A stretch of 64,000 bases of DNA, from assembly GCF_001885765.1 (NCBI RefSeq), contig NZ_JXKD01000011.1, forward strand, positions 1 through 64,000, read 5' to 3'. Shown piece by piece: positions 47,414 through 55,639 of the stretch (positions within the stretch are counted from its first letter, which is position 1; each line of letters begins with the position of its first letter). This stretch comes from Enterococcus aquimarinus (GTDB lineage Bacteria; Bacillota; Bacilli; Lactobacillales; Enterococcaceae). The position numbers were made by a program, and so were the translations under genes. The notes beneath the pieces were generated by a model, which had not been told where the DNA came from, searched no databases, and was given only the letters and a program-made list of their open reading frames with translations.

Positions 47414-49828
47414 ATGATCACAAAAAAACAGTTAATCAAGGAACTACGTAAAAATGTACAGGAAATGTATGCCATTGAAATCGAAGACGCCACAGAACAA
47501 GAGTTATTTTTTAGTTTAGGTACGACGATTAAAGGGATTTATAATAAGAATTGGCAAAAAACATGGAATAATTATTTAGCGGAAGAACAAAAACAAGTTT
47601 ATTATTTTTCCATTGAATTTTTACCCGGTAAGTTATTAAAAAGTAATTTGTTAAATCTTGGTATTTTAGAAGTTGTCAGAGAAAGTTTAGCCGAGTTTTC
47701 GGTTGATTTAGAAGATTTGGCCGCAGTCGAAAAAGACATGGCTTTAGGAAATGGTGGGTTAGGACGGTTAGCTTCTTGTTTTATGGATGCCATCGCTTCT
47801 AGTGGGTTACCCGGCAACGGGAATGGTATTCGCTACGATTATGGGTTGTTTAAACAACAATTCGTCGATGGGTATCAAGTAGAATTACCCGATGAATGGT
47901 TAAGAAATGGGAATGTTTGGGAAATTCGCCGAGATAGCAAAGCGGTAAATGTTCATTTTGGTGGAGATGTTTACATGCAACCAAAATCCAATGGAAAATT
48001 AGGTGTCGTCGCGGAAAATGAAACAATTTTACGAGCAGTTCCATATGATACGGGAATGGTTGGCTTTGAAAATGGGATTGTCAATACGATGCGTCTTTGG
48101 TCTGTCGAAATACCTTCATCAGAAGAAGGAAAATATCGTAGCATTGAAGAAAGGCGCGTCTTTGAGGATTTAACAGCCGTTTTATATCCCGATGATTCGA
48201 ATGCCCGTGGCCGATTGATTCGCTTAGCCCAAGAGTATTTCTTTGTTTCGGCAGGCATTCAAAGTATTATTCGTTATTTCAAAAAATTAAATCATCCGTG
48301 GCATGTCCTGAGTGAAAAAGTGGCGATTCATATTAATGATACCCATCCAGCGTTATGTATTCCAGAGTTAATGCGTATTTTAATGGATGAATATGAAGTC
48401 AGTTGGGAGCAAGCGTGGGATTTAACGAGTAAAGTCATGAGTTACACGAATCATACAATTATGGCCGAAGCATTAGAAAAGTGGCCGACCTATCTAATGA
48501 AACGAAGCTTGCCAAGAATGTATCAAATTATTAAAGAAATCGATCGACGCTATGTGGTCTCAATGAGTGGTATTCATGATGCTGCCTTAATCGAGCGAAC
48601 AAGAATTATTCAAGGCGAAGACATTCACATGGCCAACTTAGCAATTATTGGCAGCCATAGCACAAACGGGGTCGCGAAACTGCATTCAGATTTATTAAAG
48701 GCAGTGGTCTTACATGATTTTTATACGATTTATCCGGAACGTTTTAATAATAAAACGAACGGTATCGCTCAACGACGCTGGTTACAATTATCCAATGAAC
48801 CGTTAAGTCGCGTTTTAGATGAAACAATCGGAAAATCTTGGCGTCATGAACCAGCCGATTTAAAATTATTAATGAATTATCAAAATGATCCGATTGTCCT
48901 CGAAAAACTAGCCAAAGCGAAGCAACAAAAGAAAGAAGAACTGGCGAAATATATCCAGGAAACAACCGGGATTATTGTGAATCCTACAGCAATATTCGAC
49001 GTGCAAATTAAACGTCTGCATGCTTACAAACGTCAACTGCTTAACTTATTGCACATCTTAAAACTTTATTTTGAAATCAAAGAGAATCCGCAAGCATCTA
49101 TTTATCCAAGAGTATTCATTTTTGGTGCTAAAGCCGCACCAAGTTATGCCTATGCCAAATCAATTATCAAAGTCATCAATGAAGTGGCAAATTTAGTCAA
49201 TCACGATCAAACAATCGGAGATAAACTTAAAATTGTTTTTCTTCCGAATTATAACGTCAGCTTGGCCGAAAAAATTATTCCAGCAGCTGACGTCAGCGAA
49301 CAAATCTCATTGGCATCAAAAGAAGCGTCCGGCACAAGTAATATGAAATTAATGTTGAATGGGGCGATCACGATTGCGACACTCGATGGGGCCAATGTTG
49401 AAATTCGTGACGCTGTGGGGGATGAAAATATCTATATATTTGGTCTCACAGAAGCGGAAGTCTATGCCTATTATGAAAATAAAAACTATTCTGCTCGAGA
49501 AGTTTACGAAACCAATCCGATTGTTCACCGCGTATTAAACGCTTTTGTTGATGGTAGTATTCCGAATATTGAACGCGAAGGACAAGAAATAGTCGATTCT
49601 TTACTACTGTATAATGATGAATATTTCTTGTTAAGAGATTTCGATGCTTATTGTGAAGCGCAGGCAAGATTGAATCAGGCTTATCAAGATGCAACACACT
49701 GGCAAAAATGTAGTTTGATTAATATTGCGAATGCAGGGACGTTTTCAGCAGATAAGACGGTGAAACAATATGCAGAAGATATTTGGCAGATTGAACCCCT
49801 ATTTGCTCATACTCATCAAGGAAGATAG
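47414..49828 (+). CDS. glgP: Glycogen/starch phosphorylase
   Basis: An 804-residue PLP enzyme that releases glucose-1-phosphate from glycogen ends. The PLP lysine is K645 in EASGTSNMKLMLNG; the N-terminal LGNGGLGRLASCFMD and GNGIRYDYGLFKQ are typical. ATG 47414 has AAAGGGGGAAAAGG upstream; the longer frame from 47375 starts inside the attenuator hairpin and is rejected. It reverses what GlgC/A build and supplies glucose-1-phosphate without ATP cost. The GH13 gene follows 3 bp after its stop. Confidence 0.95.
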   Translation: MITKKQLIKELRKNVQEMYAIEIEDATEQELFFSLGTTIKGIYNKNWQKTWNNYLAEEQKQVYYFSIEFLPGKLLKSNLLNLGILEVVRESLAEFSVDLEDLAAVEKDMALGNGGLGRLASCFMDAIASSGLPGNGNGIRYDYGLFKQQFVDGYQVELPDEWLRNGNVWEIRRDSKAVNVHFGGDVYMQPKSNGKLGVVAENETILRAVPYDTGMVGFENGIVNTMRLWSVEIPSSEEGKYRSIEERRVFEDLTAVLYPDDSNARGRLIRLAQEYFFVSAGIQSIIRYFKKLNHPWHVLSEKVAIHINDTHPALCIPELMRILMDEYEVSWEQAWDLTSKVMSYTNHTIMAEALEKWPTYLMKRSLPRMYQIIKEIDRRYVVSMSGIHDAALIERTRIIQGEDIHMANLAIIGSHSTNGVAKLHSDLLKAVVLHDFYTIYPERFNNKTNGIAQRRWLQLSNEPLSRVLDETIGKSWRHEPADLKLLMNYQNDPIVLEKLAKAKQQKKEELAKYIQETTGIIVNPTAIFDVQIKRLHAYKRQLLNLLHILKLYFEIKENPQASIYPRVFIFGAKAAPSYAYAKSIIKVINEVANLVNHDQTIGDKLKIVFLPNYNVSLAEKIIPAADVSEQISLASKEASGTSNMKLMLNGAITIATLDGANVEIRDAVGDENIYIFGLTEAEVYAYYENKNYSAREVYETNPIVHRVLNAFVDGSIPNIEREGQEIVDSLLLYNDEYFLLRDFDAYCEAQARLNQAYQDATHWQKCSLINIANAGTFSADKTVKQYAEDIWQIEPLFAHTHQGR

Positions 49829-49831
49829 AAG

Positions 49832-51658
49832 GTGGAGAGACTGGTATTCATTCGTTTTAATCCATGGAAAAAGAGCTATAAACAACCGTTTGGGGCGGCC
49901 AGAGTCAACAGTCTCGTTCGTCTGTCAATTGAAGTGATCGCGCAAGAAATTGCAGCGGTCACTTTAGTGATACATAAAGACTTTGAAGAAACAACTTTTA
50001 TCCCAATGGAAAAACACGAAGGCGATTTTTACTCGTATGAGTATTTTTTAAATCAAGGTCCTGGGCTTTATTATTATCATTTTGAAGTGGAACTTCATAT
50101 CGATGGACAGCGACAAAAGGTATTATTTGGTGCCAATCAAGAAGGTGGAGAAGGTCAAATTCAGCAGCTCCAAAGTGACGTCTGGGATTTTCAATTGACG
50201 TGTTATGCGCAAGATGATGCTGCGCCACAGTGGTATCAAGAAGGAATTTTTTATCAAATTTTCCCAGATCGCTTTTACAACGCCAATCCATCAGGGGTAC
50301 TGAATCAACGTAAGAAAAACTCTTTTGTGTATGGCACCTTAGAAGATGAGCCACTGTACATTAAAAACGAGAAAGGTGAAATTTTGCGATGGGACTTCTT
50401 TGGTGGGAATTTAAAAGGGATTCAAGCGAAAATCCCTTATCTAAAAGAGCTCGGAGTAACGGGACTTTATCTAAATCCAATTTTTGAAGCAGCCAGCAAT
50501 CATCGATATGATACTGCTGATTTTCTAGCAATTGACCCAATGTTAGGTACGGAAGCGGACTTTATAGCATTAGTCGAGTCGCTACATCGCAACGATATGC
50601 GAATCATTTTGGATGGTGTATTTAGTCATGTGGGTCAAAATAGCCGGTATTTTAATGTCGATGGGCGTTATGGCGACGATCAAGGAGCCTATCGGAATAT
50701 TCGCAGTCCATATTATTCTTGGTTTCAATTTATTAACTATCCTGAGACATATCGCTCATGGTGGGGCATTGCAGATTTACCAACGATTGATAAAACGAAT
50801 CGTTCTTTTCAAACGTTCATTTATGGAGGAGAAGATAGTGTCATTTCAAAATGGACACGACTTGGGGCCGATGGGTGGCGTTTGGATGTGGCAGATGAAT
50901 TACCCGAGGAATTCATCAGAGGAATTCGCGAAAACTTAAATCAATTTTCAGATAAAGTATTAATCGGTGAAGTCTGGGAAGATGCTTCGAATAAAATTTC
51001 TTATAAAGAGCGACGCAACTATATTTTAGGGAATCAGCTGCACGGTGTCATGAATTATCCACTAAGAGAAGGCGTCATTGCCTTACTGACCAGTCAAGCC
51101 TCACCCGAAAAAATAGCGCGTTCCTTTACGCGATTGTATGAAAATTATCCCAAAGACATTTTTTTTAATAATTTTAATAATATTGGAACGCATGATACGG
51201 AACGTATTTTTTCGGTGTTAGGTGAACAAATAAAAAAAATGGATTTGGCAATTGGGTTGTTATTCTTATTTCCTGGAGTTCCTTGTATTTATTACGGAGA
51301 TGAAGTGGGCTTAACAGGGGGGAAAGATCCTGAAAATCGTAAATTTTATCCGTGGAATCGAGAAGATAGGACCATCTATGATCTTTATAAAAAATGGATT
51401 ACGATTCGTCAAACGACCCCCACGGTGATTGATGGCGAGCTCGCTTTCTTTTATACGGATCAATTATTTGGACTCTTACGATACCAGCAAGATCAATATG
51501 TGGCACTTGTTCTCAATCCGACAAGTATTCCGTGTCTTGTCTCTGAAACGCTCACTTTTTTAACGGAAGAAAATAAGGTCACAAACGAGATTGGTCAACG
51601 GTTGGCTAATCAGACGATCGCTGAAAATAGTTATTTCTTGCTTTCTTCGCAGTCATAA
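49832..51658 (+). CDS. GH13 alpha-amylase / neopullulanase-type glycosidase
   Basis: A 608-residue intracellular glycosidase. An N-terminal CBM34-like domain (about 1-120) precedes the GH13 barrel: QIFPDRF, D352 in GWRLDVADELP, E380 in LIGEVWEDA, and D455 in NIGTHDTERI, plus the GH13_20-type pattern of neopullulanase and cyclomaltodextrinase. With GlgP it should debranch or shorten glycogen outer chains, as in the glgBCDAP-amy operon of lactobacilli. GTG start, 3 bp after glgP. There is no signal peptide, so the substrate is internal. Confidence 0.87.
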   Translation: MERLVFIRFNPWKKSYKQPFGAARVNSLVRLSIEVIAQEIAAVTLVIHKDFEETTFIPMEKHEGDFYSYEYFLNQGPGLYYYHFEVELHIDGQRQKVLFGANQEGGEGQIQQLQSDVWDFQLTCYAQDDAAPQWYQEGIFYQIFPDRFYNANPSGVLNQRKKNSFVYGTLEDEPLYIKNEKGEILRWDFFGGNLKGIQAKIPYLKELGVTGLYLNPIFEAASNHRYDTADFLAIDPMLGTEADFIALVESLHRNDMRIILDGVFSHVGQNSRYFNVDGRYGDDQGAYRNIRSPYYSWFQFINYPETYRSWWGIADLPTIDKTNRSFQTFIYGGEDSVISKWTRLGADGWRLDVADELPEEFIRGIRENLNQFSDKVLIGEVWEDASNKISYKERRNYILGNQLHGVMNYPLREGVIALLTSQASPEKIARSFTRLYENYPKDIFFNNFNNIGTHDTERIFSVLGEQIKKMDLAIGLLFLFPGVPCIYYGDEVGLTGGKDPENRKFYPWNREDRTIYDLYKKWITIRQTTPTVIDGELAFFYTDQLFGLLRYQQDQYVALVLNPTSIPCLVSETLTFLTEENKVTNEIGQRLANQTIAENSYFLLSSQS

Positions 51659-51682
51659 GAAAGCTACTAAAACTTTCTTTTT
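51657..51682 (+). terminator. Weak terminator after the glg operon
   Basis: AAGAAAG pairs with CTTTCTT, followed by T-rich sequence. Short stem; efficiency uncertain. Confidence 0.55.
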
Positions 51683-51695
51683 ATTGGAGAGATAG

Positions 51696-51725
51696 TGTCA
51701 ATCCTGTTTGAAAATATGGTACTAT
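51696..51725 (+). promoter_or_regulatory. Promoter of the unknown charged-protein gene
   Basis: TGTCAA (51696-51701), 18 bp and TACTAT (51720-51725) preceded by TGG at the extended position. It lies 32 bp before ATG 51757. Confidence 0.5.
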
Positions 51726-51756
51726 GAAGGAAATCTTGATTTAAAGGATGAGATAT

Positions 51757-52491
51757 ATGGGAAGTAACAATGAAATCAAGCGAAAACATTTTCGTTTTCC
51801 TGCTTATTCAGATGAAACAGGTGTCAAAATTAATCGGGAAGGTGATTACACGCCTTTTTCCGCGCAAGAGTCGTGGATTTTGACAGAGGATTCTACGGAT
51901 ACGCCTTTTTATACGCAAAAGCAACCTGTGGATGAGCCGAAAGAATTACGACGATCGCTACGTCAAACACACTCGAAAGCAGGACATAGTCTCGCGCAAA
52001 AGGAAGAATTGAAACGCCACCGCACGAACTTACCCGATTATACGAAGCGGACGACCGTTGAAGTAACCAAAACCGGGAAGAAACAGCTCTTTGGTGACAT
52101 GACGAGCAAGCCTTTATTTCGTGTAAAAGAGAAAAAATCAGAAGTTGTTCCCTCTGTTAAACGAGAGTATTCAGGACGCTCGTATTTTGTTCCCAAGTAC
52201 ATACCTGCGTCAATTATTCCTGAAGAAGAATCAACATCATTCTCTGAAGCAGATTTGATGCAATCGATGCGTAAGACTAAAGAGAGTTATTTATTATTTG
52301 ATAATGAACAGACTCCTTATCAAGAGCGCAAAGATCATGAACCGAGTGTCAAAAAATTTCCTTCTACCGAGGGATTGCTGACAGATGAAGTTCCTCGGAA
52401 AGAAAAAAAACGTATGGCATTAAATCGTTCACTAGATGGATTAATTGCGAAAGAAACGAATGATTTAAACGAAAATAATTATTTTAAATAA
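51757..52491 (+). CDS. Unknown highly charged, probably disordered protein
   Basis: A 244-residue soluble protein with no signal peptide, membrane segment or recognised domain. It is rich in Lys, Arg, Glu, Ser and Thr, with few hydrophobic runs, so mostly disordered. Short aromatic islands stand out: HFRFPAYSD (N-terminus), DTPFYTQ, RSYFVPKYIPASIIPEEES (about 148-166), and ESYLLFDNEQTPY. Many Thr/Ser sit beside basic residues. The pattern suggests a scaffold or linear-motif protein. It has its own promoter and terminator. ATG 51757 follows AAAGGATGAG. Function unknown. Confidence 0.75.
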   Translation: MGSNNEIKRKHFRFPAYSDETGVKINREGDYTPFSAQESWILTEDSTDTPFYTQKQPVDEPKELRRSLRQTHSKAGHSLAQKEELKRHRTNLPDYTKRTTVEVTKTGKKQLFGDMTSKPLFRVKEKKSEVVPSVKREYSGRSYFVPKYIPASIIPEEESTSFSEADLMQSMRKTKESYLLFDNEQTPYQERKDHEPSVKKFPSTEGLLTDEVPRKEKKRMALNRSLDGLIAKETNDLNENNYFK

Positions 52492-52499
52492 GTCTTACT

Positions 52500-52543
52500 G
52501 ACACGCTCACAATCGTTTGTAAACGAAAGAGAGCGTGTCTTTC
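52500..52543 (+). terminator. Terminator after the unknown charged-protein gene
   Basis: GACACGCTC (52500-52508) pairs perfectly with GAGCGTGTC (52531-52539), with inner CGTTTGTAAACG structure and TTT after. Confidence 0.8.
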
Positions 52544-52663
52544 AATCCTTAAATGCTGAAATGAAAAGTTGTCGATAACACGATCGATTCATTTTCTTAA
52601 GAGGAATGAGTCAGGCCGGTTTATCAGGGAATCCTAAAGTCTTTATTTTTTTGCAATTTTTTG

Positions 52664-52692
52664 TTGACAAGAACGCTATTTATCGTTAATAT
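52664..52692 (+). promoter_or_regulatory. Promoter of the tRNA-Leu gene
   Basis: TTGACA (52664-52669), 17-bp spacer and TAATAT (52687-52692), 82 bp before the tRNA. No gene is seen in the 52544-52663 stretch. Confidence 0.75.
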
Positions 52693-52774
52693 CTTATTAT
52701 TGTCATTGCTTCACTTTTGCTATTTATCTTCATCACTGGATAGGCATCTAAAAGAGAATCAACGAATCATTTTC

Positions 52775-52856
52775 GTGGCCATGGCGGAATTGGCAGACGC
52801 GTACGCTTGAGGGGCGTATAAGGAAACTTGTGTGGGTTCGAGTCCCATTGGCCGCA
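52775..52856 (+). tRNA. tRNA-Leu (anticodon GAG)
   Basis: An 82-base tRNA. Acceptor GTGGCCA pairs with TGGCCGC (one G-U at the second pair). The anticodon stem TACGC/GCGTA holds loop TTGAGGG with anticodon GAG at 52809-52811, reading CUC and CUU. The T-arm is GTGGG-TTCGAGT-CCCAT, and the variable arm is of the long class-II type. Discriminator A is followed by TTATG, so CCA is not encoded and must be added by the CCA enzyme. It stands alone, between terminators. Confidence 0.93.
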
Positions 52857-52879
52857 TTATGCATTAAATTAAAGAGGCG

Positions 52880-52908
52880 ACGTTCTTCATAAGGAAGAGC
52901 GTTTTTTG
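52880..52908 (+). terminator. Terminator of tRNA-Leu
   Basis: ACGTTCTTC pairs with GAAGAGCGT (9 bp, one G-U, ATAAG loop), then T6 and further T-rich sequence. Confidence 0.85.
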
Positions 52909-52986
52909 TTTTTTTCGGATGAGGAATACAATCTGTTTTGAATCATCATTTTTTTTTAGTAGTTTTATCCGATTCACAAAAAAGTT

Positions 52987-52995
52987 TGGTATAAT
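52987..52995 (+). promoter_or_regulatory. Extended -10 promoter of the aminotransferase gene
   Basis: TGGTATAAT, perfect extended -10, 63 bp before the ATG. Confidence 0.65.
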
Positions 52996-53057
52996 AAGGC
53001 ACGTTAAAAGATTCATAAAAGAAGCAGCGATGATATTTTTCGAAAAGAGGAATTTGG

Positions 53058-54275
53058 ATGAAGAAATTTGAGAAATCAACGAAACTTGACGGTGTGAGCT
53101 ATGATGTACGAGGACCTGTTTTAGAAGAAGCGGAACGGATGCAAGAAGAAGGTATTAGTATTTTAAAATTAAATACAGGCAATCCGGCAACGTTTGGTTT
53201 TGAAGCACCGAATGAAATTATTCGCGATTTAATTTTAAATGTTCGTGAGTCAGAAGGTTACTCTGATTCAAAAGGGATCTTTTCTGCGCGCAAAGCCGTA
53301 GAACAATATTATCAAGTCAAAGATTTTCCGAATTTATCGATTAATGATATCTATACCGGCAATGGGGTAAGTGAACTGATCACGATGTCAATGCAAGGGC
53401 TATGCAACAATGGCGATGAAATTCTAGTACCGATGCCAGATTATCCTCTATGGACAGCTTCAATCTCACTTGCAGGAGGCAAAGCCGTTCATTACATTTG
53501 CGACGAAGAAAGTGAGTGGAACCCTGACCTTGGCGATATCCGGTCAAAGATTACATCGAAAACCAAAGCCATCGTTTTGATTAATCCGAATAATCCAACG
53601 GGAGCTGTTTATCCGAAAGAAATTTTAGAGGGGATTGTCACTATTGCACGAGAATTTGATTTGATTATTTTCTCAGATGAGATTTATGACCGTTTATTAA
53701 TGGATGGCCATAAACACATTCATATTGCGGCTTTAGCTCCTGATCGTCCAGTGGTTACGTTCAGTGGATTGTCAAAATCACATCGGGTTGCTGGCTTTCG
53801 TGTCGGATGGATGGCGATCAGTGGTGATAAGTCCAATATTAAAGGTTATATTGAAGGCTTAAATATGTTATCTTCTATGCGCTTATGTTCAAACGTTTTA
53901 TCACAACAAATCGTTCAAACCGCTCTTGGTGGTTATCAAAGTGTCGATAAACTATTATTACCTGGGGGTCGCATTTATGAACAAAGAGAATTTATCTATA
54001 ATGCCATCAATGATATTCCAGGACTTTCTGCAGTCAAACCAAAAGCTGCCTTTTATCTGTTTCCAAAAATTGATACAAAGAAATTTAATATTTTAGATGA
54101 TGAAAAATTCGTTTTAGATTTCCTTCATCAACATCATGTCCTATTGGTGCATGGTGGCGGCTTTAATTGGCAAGCGCCAGATCATTTCCGCATTGTCTAC
54201 TTACCGAATATGGATCAGTTAAAAATGACGGCGGATCGGATGCGGACGTTTTTAGCTACTTATCAACAAAAGTAA
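53058..54275 (+). CDS. alaT: Class I aminotransferase, alanine aminotransferase-like
   Basis: A 405-residue fold-type I PLP enzyme. The Schiff-base lysine is K240 in SGLSKSHRVAGFRVGW. NTGNPATFGFEAP, YSDSKGIFSARKAV, INPNNPTGAVY and SDEIYDRLL are typical of the AlaA/AlaT branch, which moves the amino group between alanine or glutamate and pyruvate or 2-oxoglutarate. Substrate preference cannot be proven by sequence. It is monocistronic, with its own promoter and terminator. Confidence 0.87.
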   Translation: MKKFEKSTKLDGVSYDVRGPVLEEAERMQEEGISILKLNTGNPATFGFEAPNEIIRDLILNVRESEGYSDSKGIFSARKAVEQYYQVKDFPNLSINDIYTGNGVSELITMSMQGLCNNGDEILVPMPDYPLWTASISLAGGKAVHYICDEESEWNPDLGDIRSKITSKTKAIVLINPNNPTGAVYPKEILEGIVTIAREFDLIIFSDEIYDRLLMDGHKHIHIAALAPDRPVVTFSGLSKSHRVAGFRVGWMAISGDKSNIKGYIEGLNMLSSMRLCSNVLSQQIVQTALGGYQSVDKLLLPGGRIYEQREFIYNAINDIPGLSAVKPKAAFYLFPKIDTKKFNILDDEKFVLDFLHQHHVLLVHGGGFNWQAPDHFRIVYLPNMDQLKMTADRMRTFLATYQQK

Positions 54276-54301
54276 TACTCATCATACAAAGAGAGATTCA
54301 G

Positions 54302-54357
54302 AAAAAAACGCAATAATTCACTCCCTGTTTAGGGGAATGAACTTTTGCGTTTTTTTG
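54302..54357 (+). terminator. Terminator after the aminotransferase gene
   Basis: AAAAAACGCAA pairs with TTGCGTTTTTT, with a second inner stem (TTCA-TCCC/GGGGAATGAA), ending in T7. Confidence 0.85.
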
Positions 54358-54409
54358 TATCGCACGTTTTATTAATGGTAGTCAAACGAATTCATTGACT
54401 AACGATTGT

Positions 54410-54604
54410 TTAATTCAATATTTTCTCACAGATTTTTTTACTAATTACCATTCTTCCATTATATTTTTCCATGATCTCTTTCGAAGGATTTTCGACTTGG
54501 ACTAAAAAAGAATTTTCGTATTCTTTTTCAATGGCCCCCATAAGTCTTAAATTATCCCATTTAAAAGTGACGTCTGTTTGTAGTTCGATTGCTTGCGTTT
54601 CCAT
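54410..54604 (-). CDS. Small DUF2187-like protein
   Basis: A 64-residue protein with no membrane segment. After about ten residues comes a compact beta-rich stretch (TDVTFKWDNLRLMGAIEKEY, then NSFLVQVENPS) and a basic end (RMVISKKICEKIL), which fits the small KOW-like DUF2187 family of Firmicutes. The function is unknown; the fold suggests RNA or protein contact. It has a good ribosome binding site (TTAGGAGTGG), which supports it as real. It is divergent from the HTH-TPR regulator, with an extended -10 promoter at 54654-54662 on this strand. Confidence 0.6.
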   Translation of the reverse strand: METQAIELQTDVTFKWDNLRLMGAIEKEYENSFLVQVENPSKEIMEKYNGRMVISKKICEKILN

Positions 54605-54653
54605 AAAAAACCACTCCTAATCTGTTAACAACATATAACAAGTATTTTAATAA

Positions 54654-54662
54654 ATAGTATCA
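54654..54662 (-). promoter_or_regulatory. Extended -10 promoter of the DUF2187-like gene
   Basis: On the minus strand this reads TGATACTAT, the extended -10 pattern, 50 bp before the ATG. Confidence 0.45.
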
Positions 54663-54676
54663 TTTTATGTATTATG

Positions 54677-54685
54677 TGCTAAAAT
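54677..54685 (+). promoter_or_regulatory. Extended -10 promoter of the HTH-TPR regulator gene
   Basis: TGCTAAAAT lies 41 bp before ATG 54727, back to back with the divergent promoter at 54654. Confidence 0.5.
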
Positions 54686-54726
54686 AGAACAAATGAAAAA
54701 TGCATATCCGCATTTATGGAGGGCTT

Positions 54727-55593
54727 ATGGAAAAAGAAAGACAATCAATTGGTGAAACCTTAAAACAATTGCGACAAGCACGACGATTAACCCAAAAAAT
54801 GTTGGCTGCGGACATTTGTGCCCAAAGTGTGATTAGTCGGGCTGAAAATAATGAAGAACTGCCAAATGTGATGGTATTGCATCAAATCTGTGAACGACTA
54901 AATATCACGATTGATCAATTAATGCTTTCTCAACCAAAGAATGAGAGTCAAATGGGACTTCGTTTTCAGGGGATTTACCGCTATTTTGTGCAGCGTGATT
55001 ATGAAAGGGTTTCCTTACTACTTGAAGAACCAGAGCTATTAGAGGCCTTATATTTAGAGACAGATTTACAACTGTATTATTACTATTTAGGAAGTTGTGA
55101 ATTTTTTGTCGAAAAAAATCATGTCACAGCACTTCAATCTCTACGAAAAGGATTATCCTATACCTATAATCAAGATAAACAGTTTGTCTCGACCATTGAA
55201 GTTCAAATGTTAAGTTGTATTGGGTACGTCTTAAAAGAAAGTGGTCAACGAGAGAAGGCGCTCGTAGAATTAAAAAAAAGTTATGATTTTGCTGAGAAAC
55301 TACCTTATGAAAGAAAAATTTTTGAGTTAGCAAAAGTGTATTACCATTATGGTGAATTTTTATTTGAGGAAAAAGACTATAAAGAAGCCTCCATTGTGGT
55401 GGCTAGAGGCTTATCTTTCGTTCAGCAATTTTGTAGCTATTATTATTTGGCAGAATTAACTGACTTAAAGGGGAAAATTTTACAACGATTAGGAAAGAAA
55501 GAGATGGCACTACCGTTTTTTTCGCTAGCAAAAAATATGGAAACCCTAGATCTTGTCAAATCTCTCGATAGCCTTGACTTTGAAAACGAATAA
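54727..55593 (+). CDS. HTH-TPR transcriptional regulator (Rgg/PlcR, RRNPP type)
   Basis: A 288-residue DNA-binding regulator. The N-terminal XRE-type HTH (about 8-65) reads IGETLKQLRQARRLTQKMLA...SVISRAENNEELPNV. The rest is all-helical with TPR-like repeats (for example YYYYLGSCEFF, EKALVELKKSYDFAEKL, YYHYGEFLFEEKDYKEA). This is the plan of Rgg, PlcR and PrgX, which sense short secreted peptides. No peptide gene is seen nearby. It is probably co-transcribed with nagA 46 bp downstream. ATG 54727 follows TGGAGGG; the frame from 54700 is weaker. Confidence 0.83.
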   Translation: MEKERQSIGETLKQLRQARRLTQKMLAADICAQSVISRAENNEELPNVMVLHQICERLNITIDQLMLSQPKNESQMGLRFQGIYRYFVQRDYERVSLLLEEPELLEALYLETDLQLYYYYLGSCEFFVEKNHVTALQSLRKGLSYTYNQDKQFVSTIEVQMLSCIGYVLKESGQREKALVELKKSYDFAEKLPYERKIFELAKVYYHYGEFLFEEKDYKEASIVVARGLSFVQQFCSYYYLAELTDLKGKILQRLGKKEMALPFFSLAKNMETLDLVKSLDSLDFENE

Positions 55594-55639
55594 GAGTACT
55601 TTATTTATAGAAAAGACGAAGAAGGGACGGAAAAAAAAC

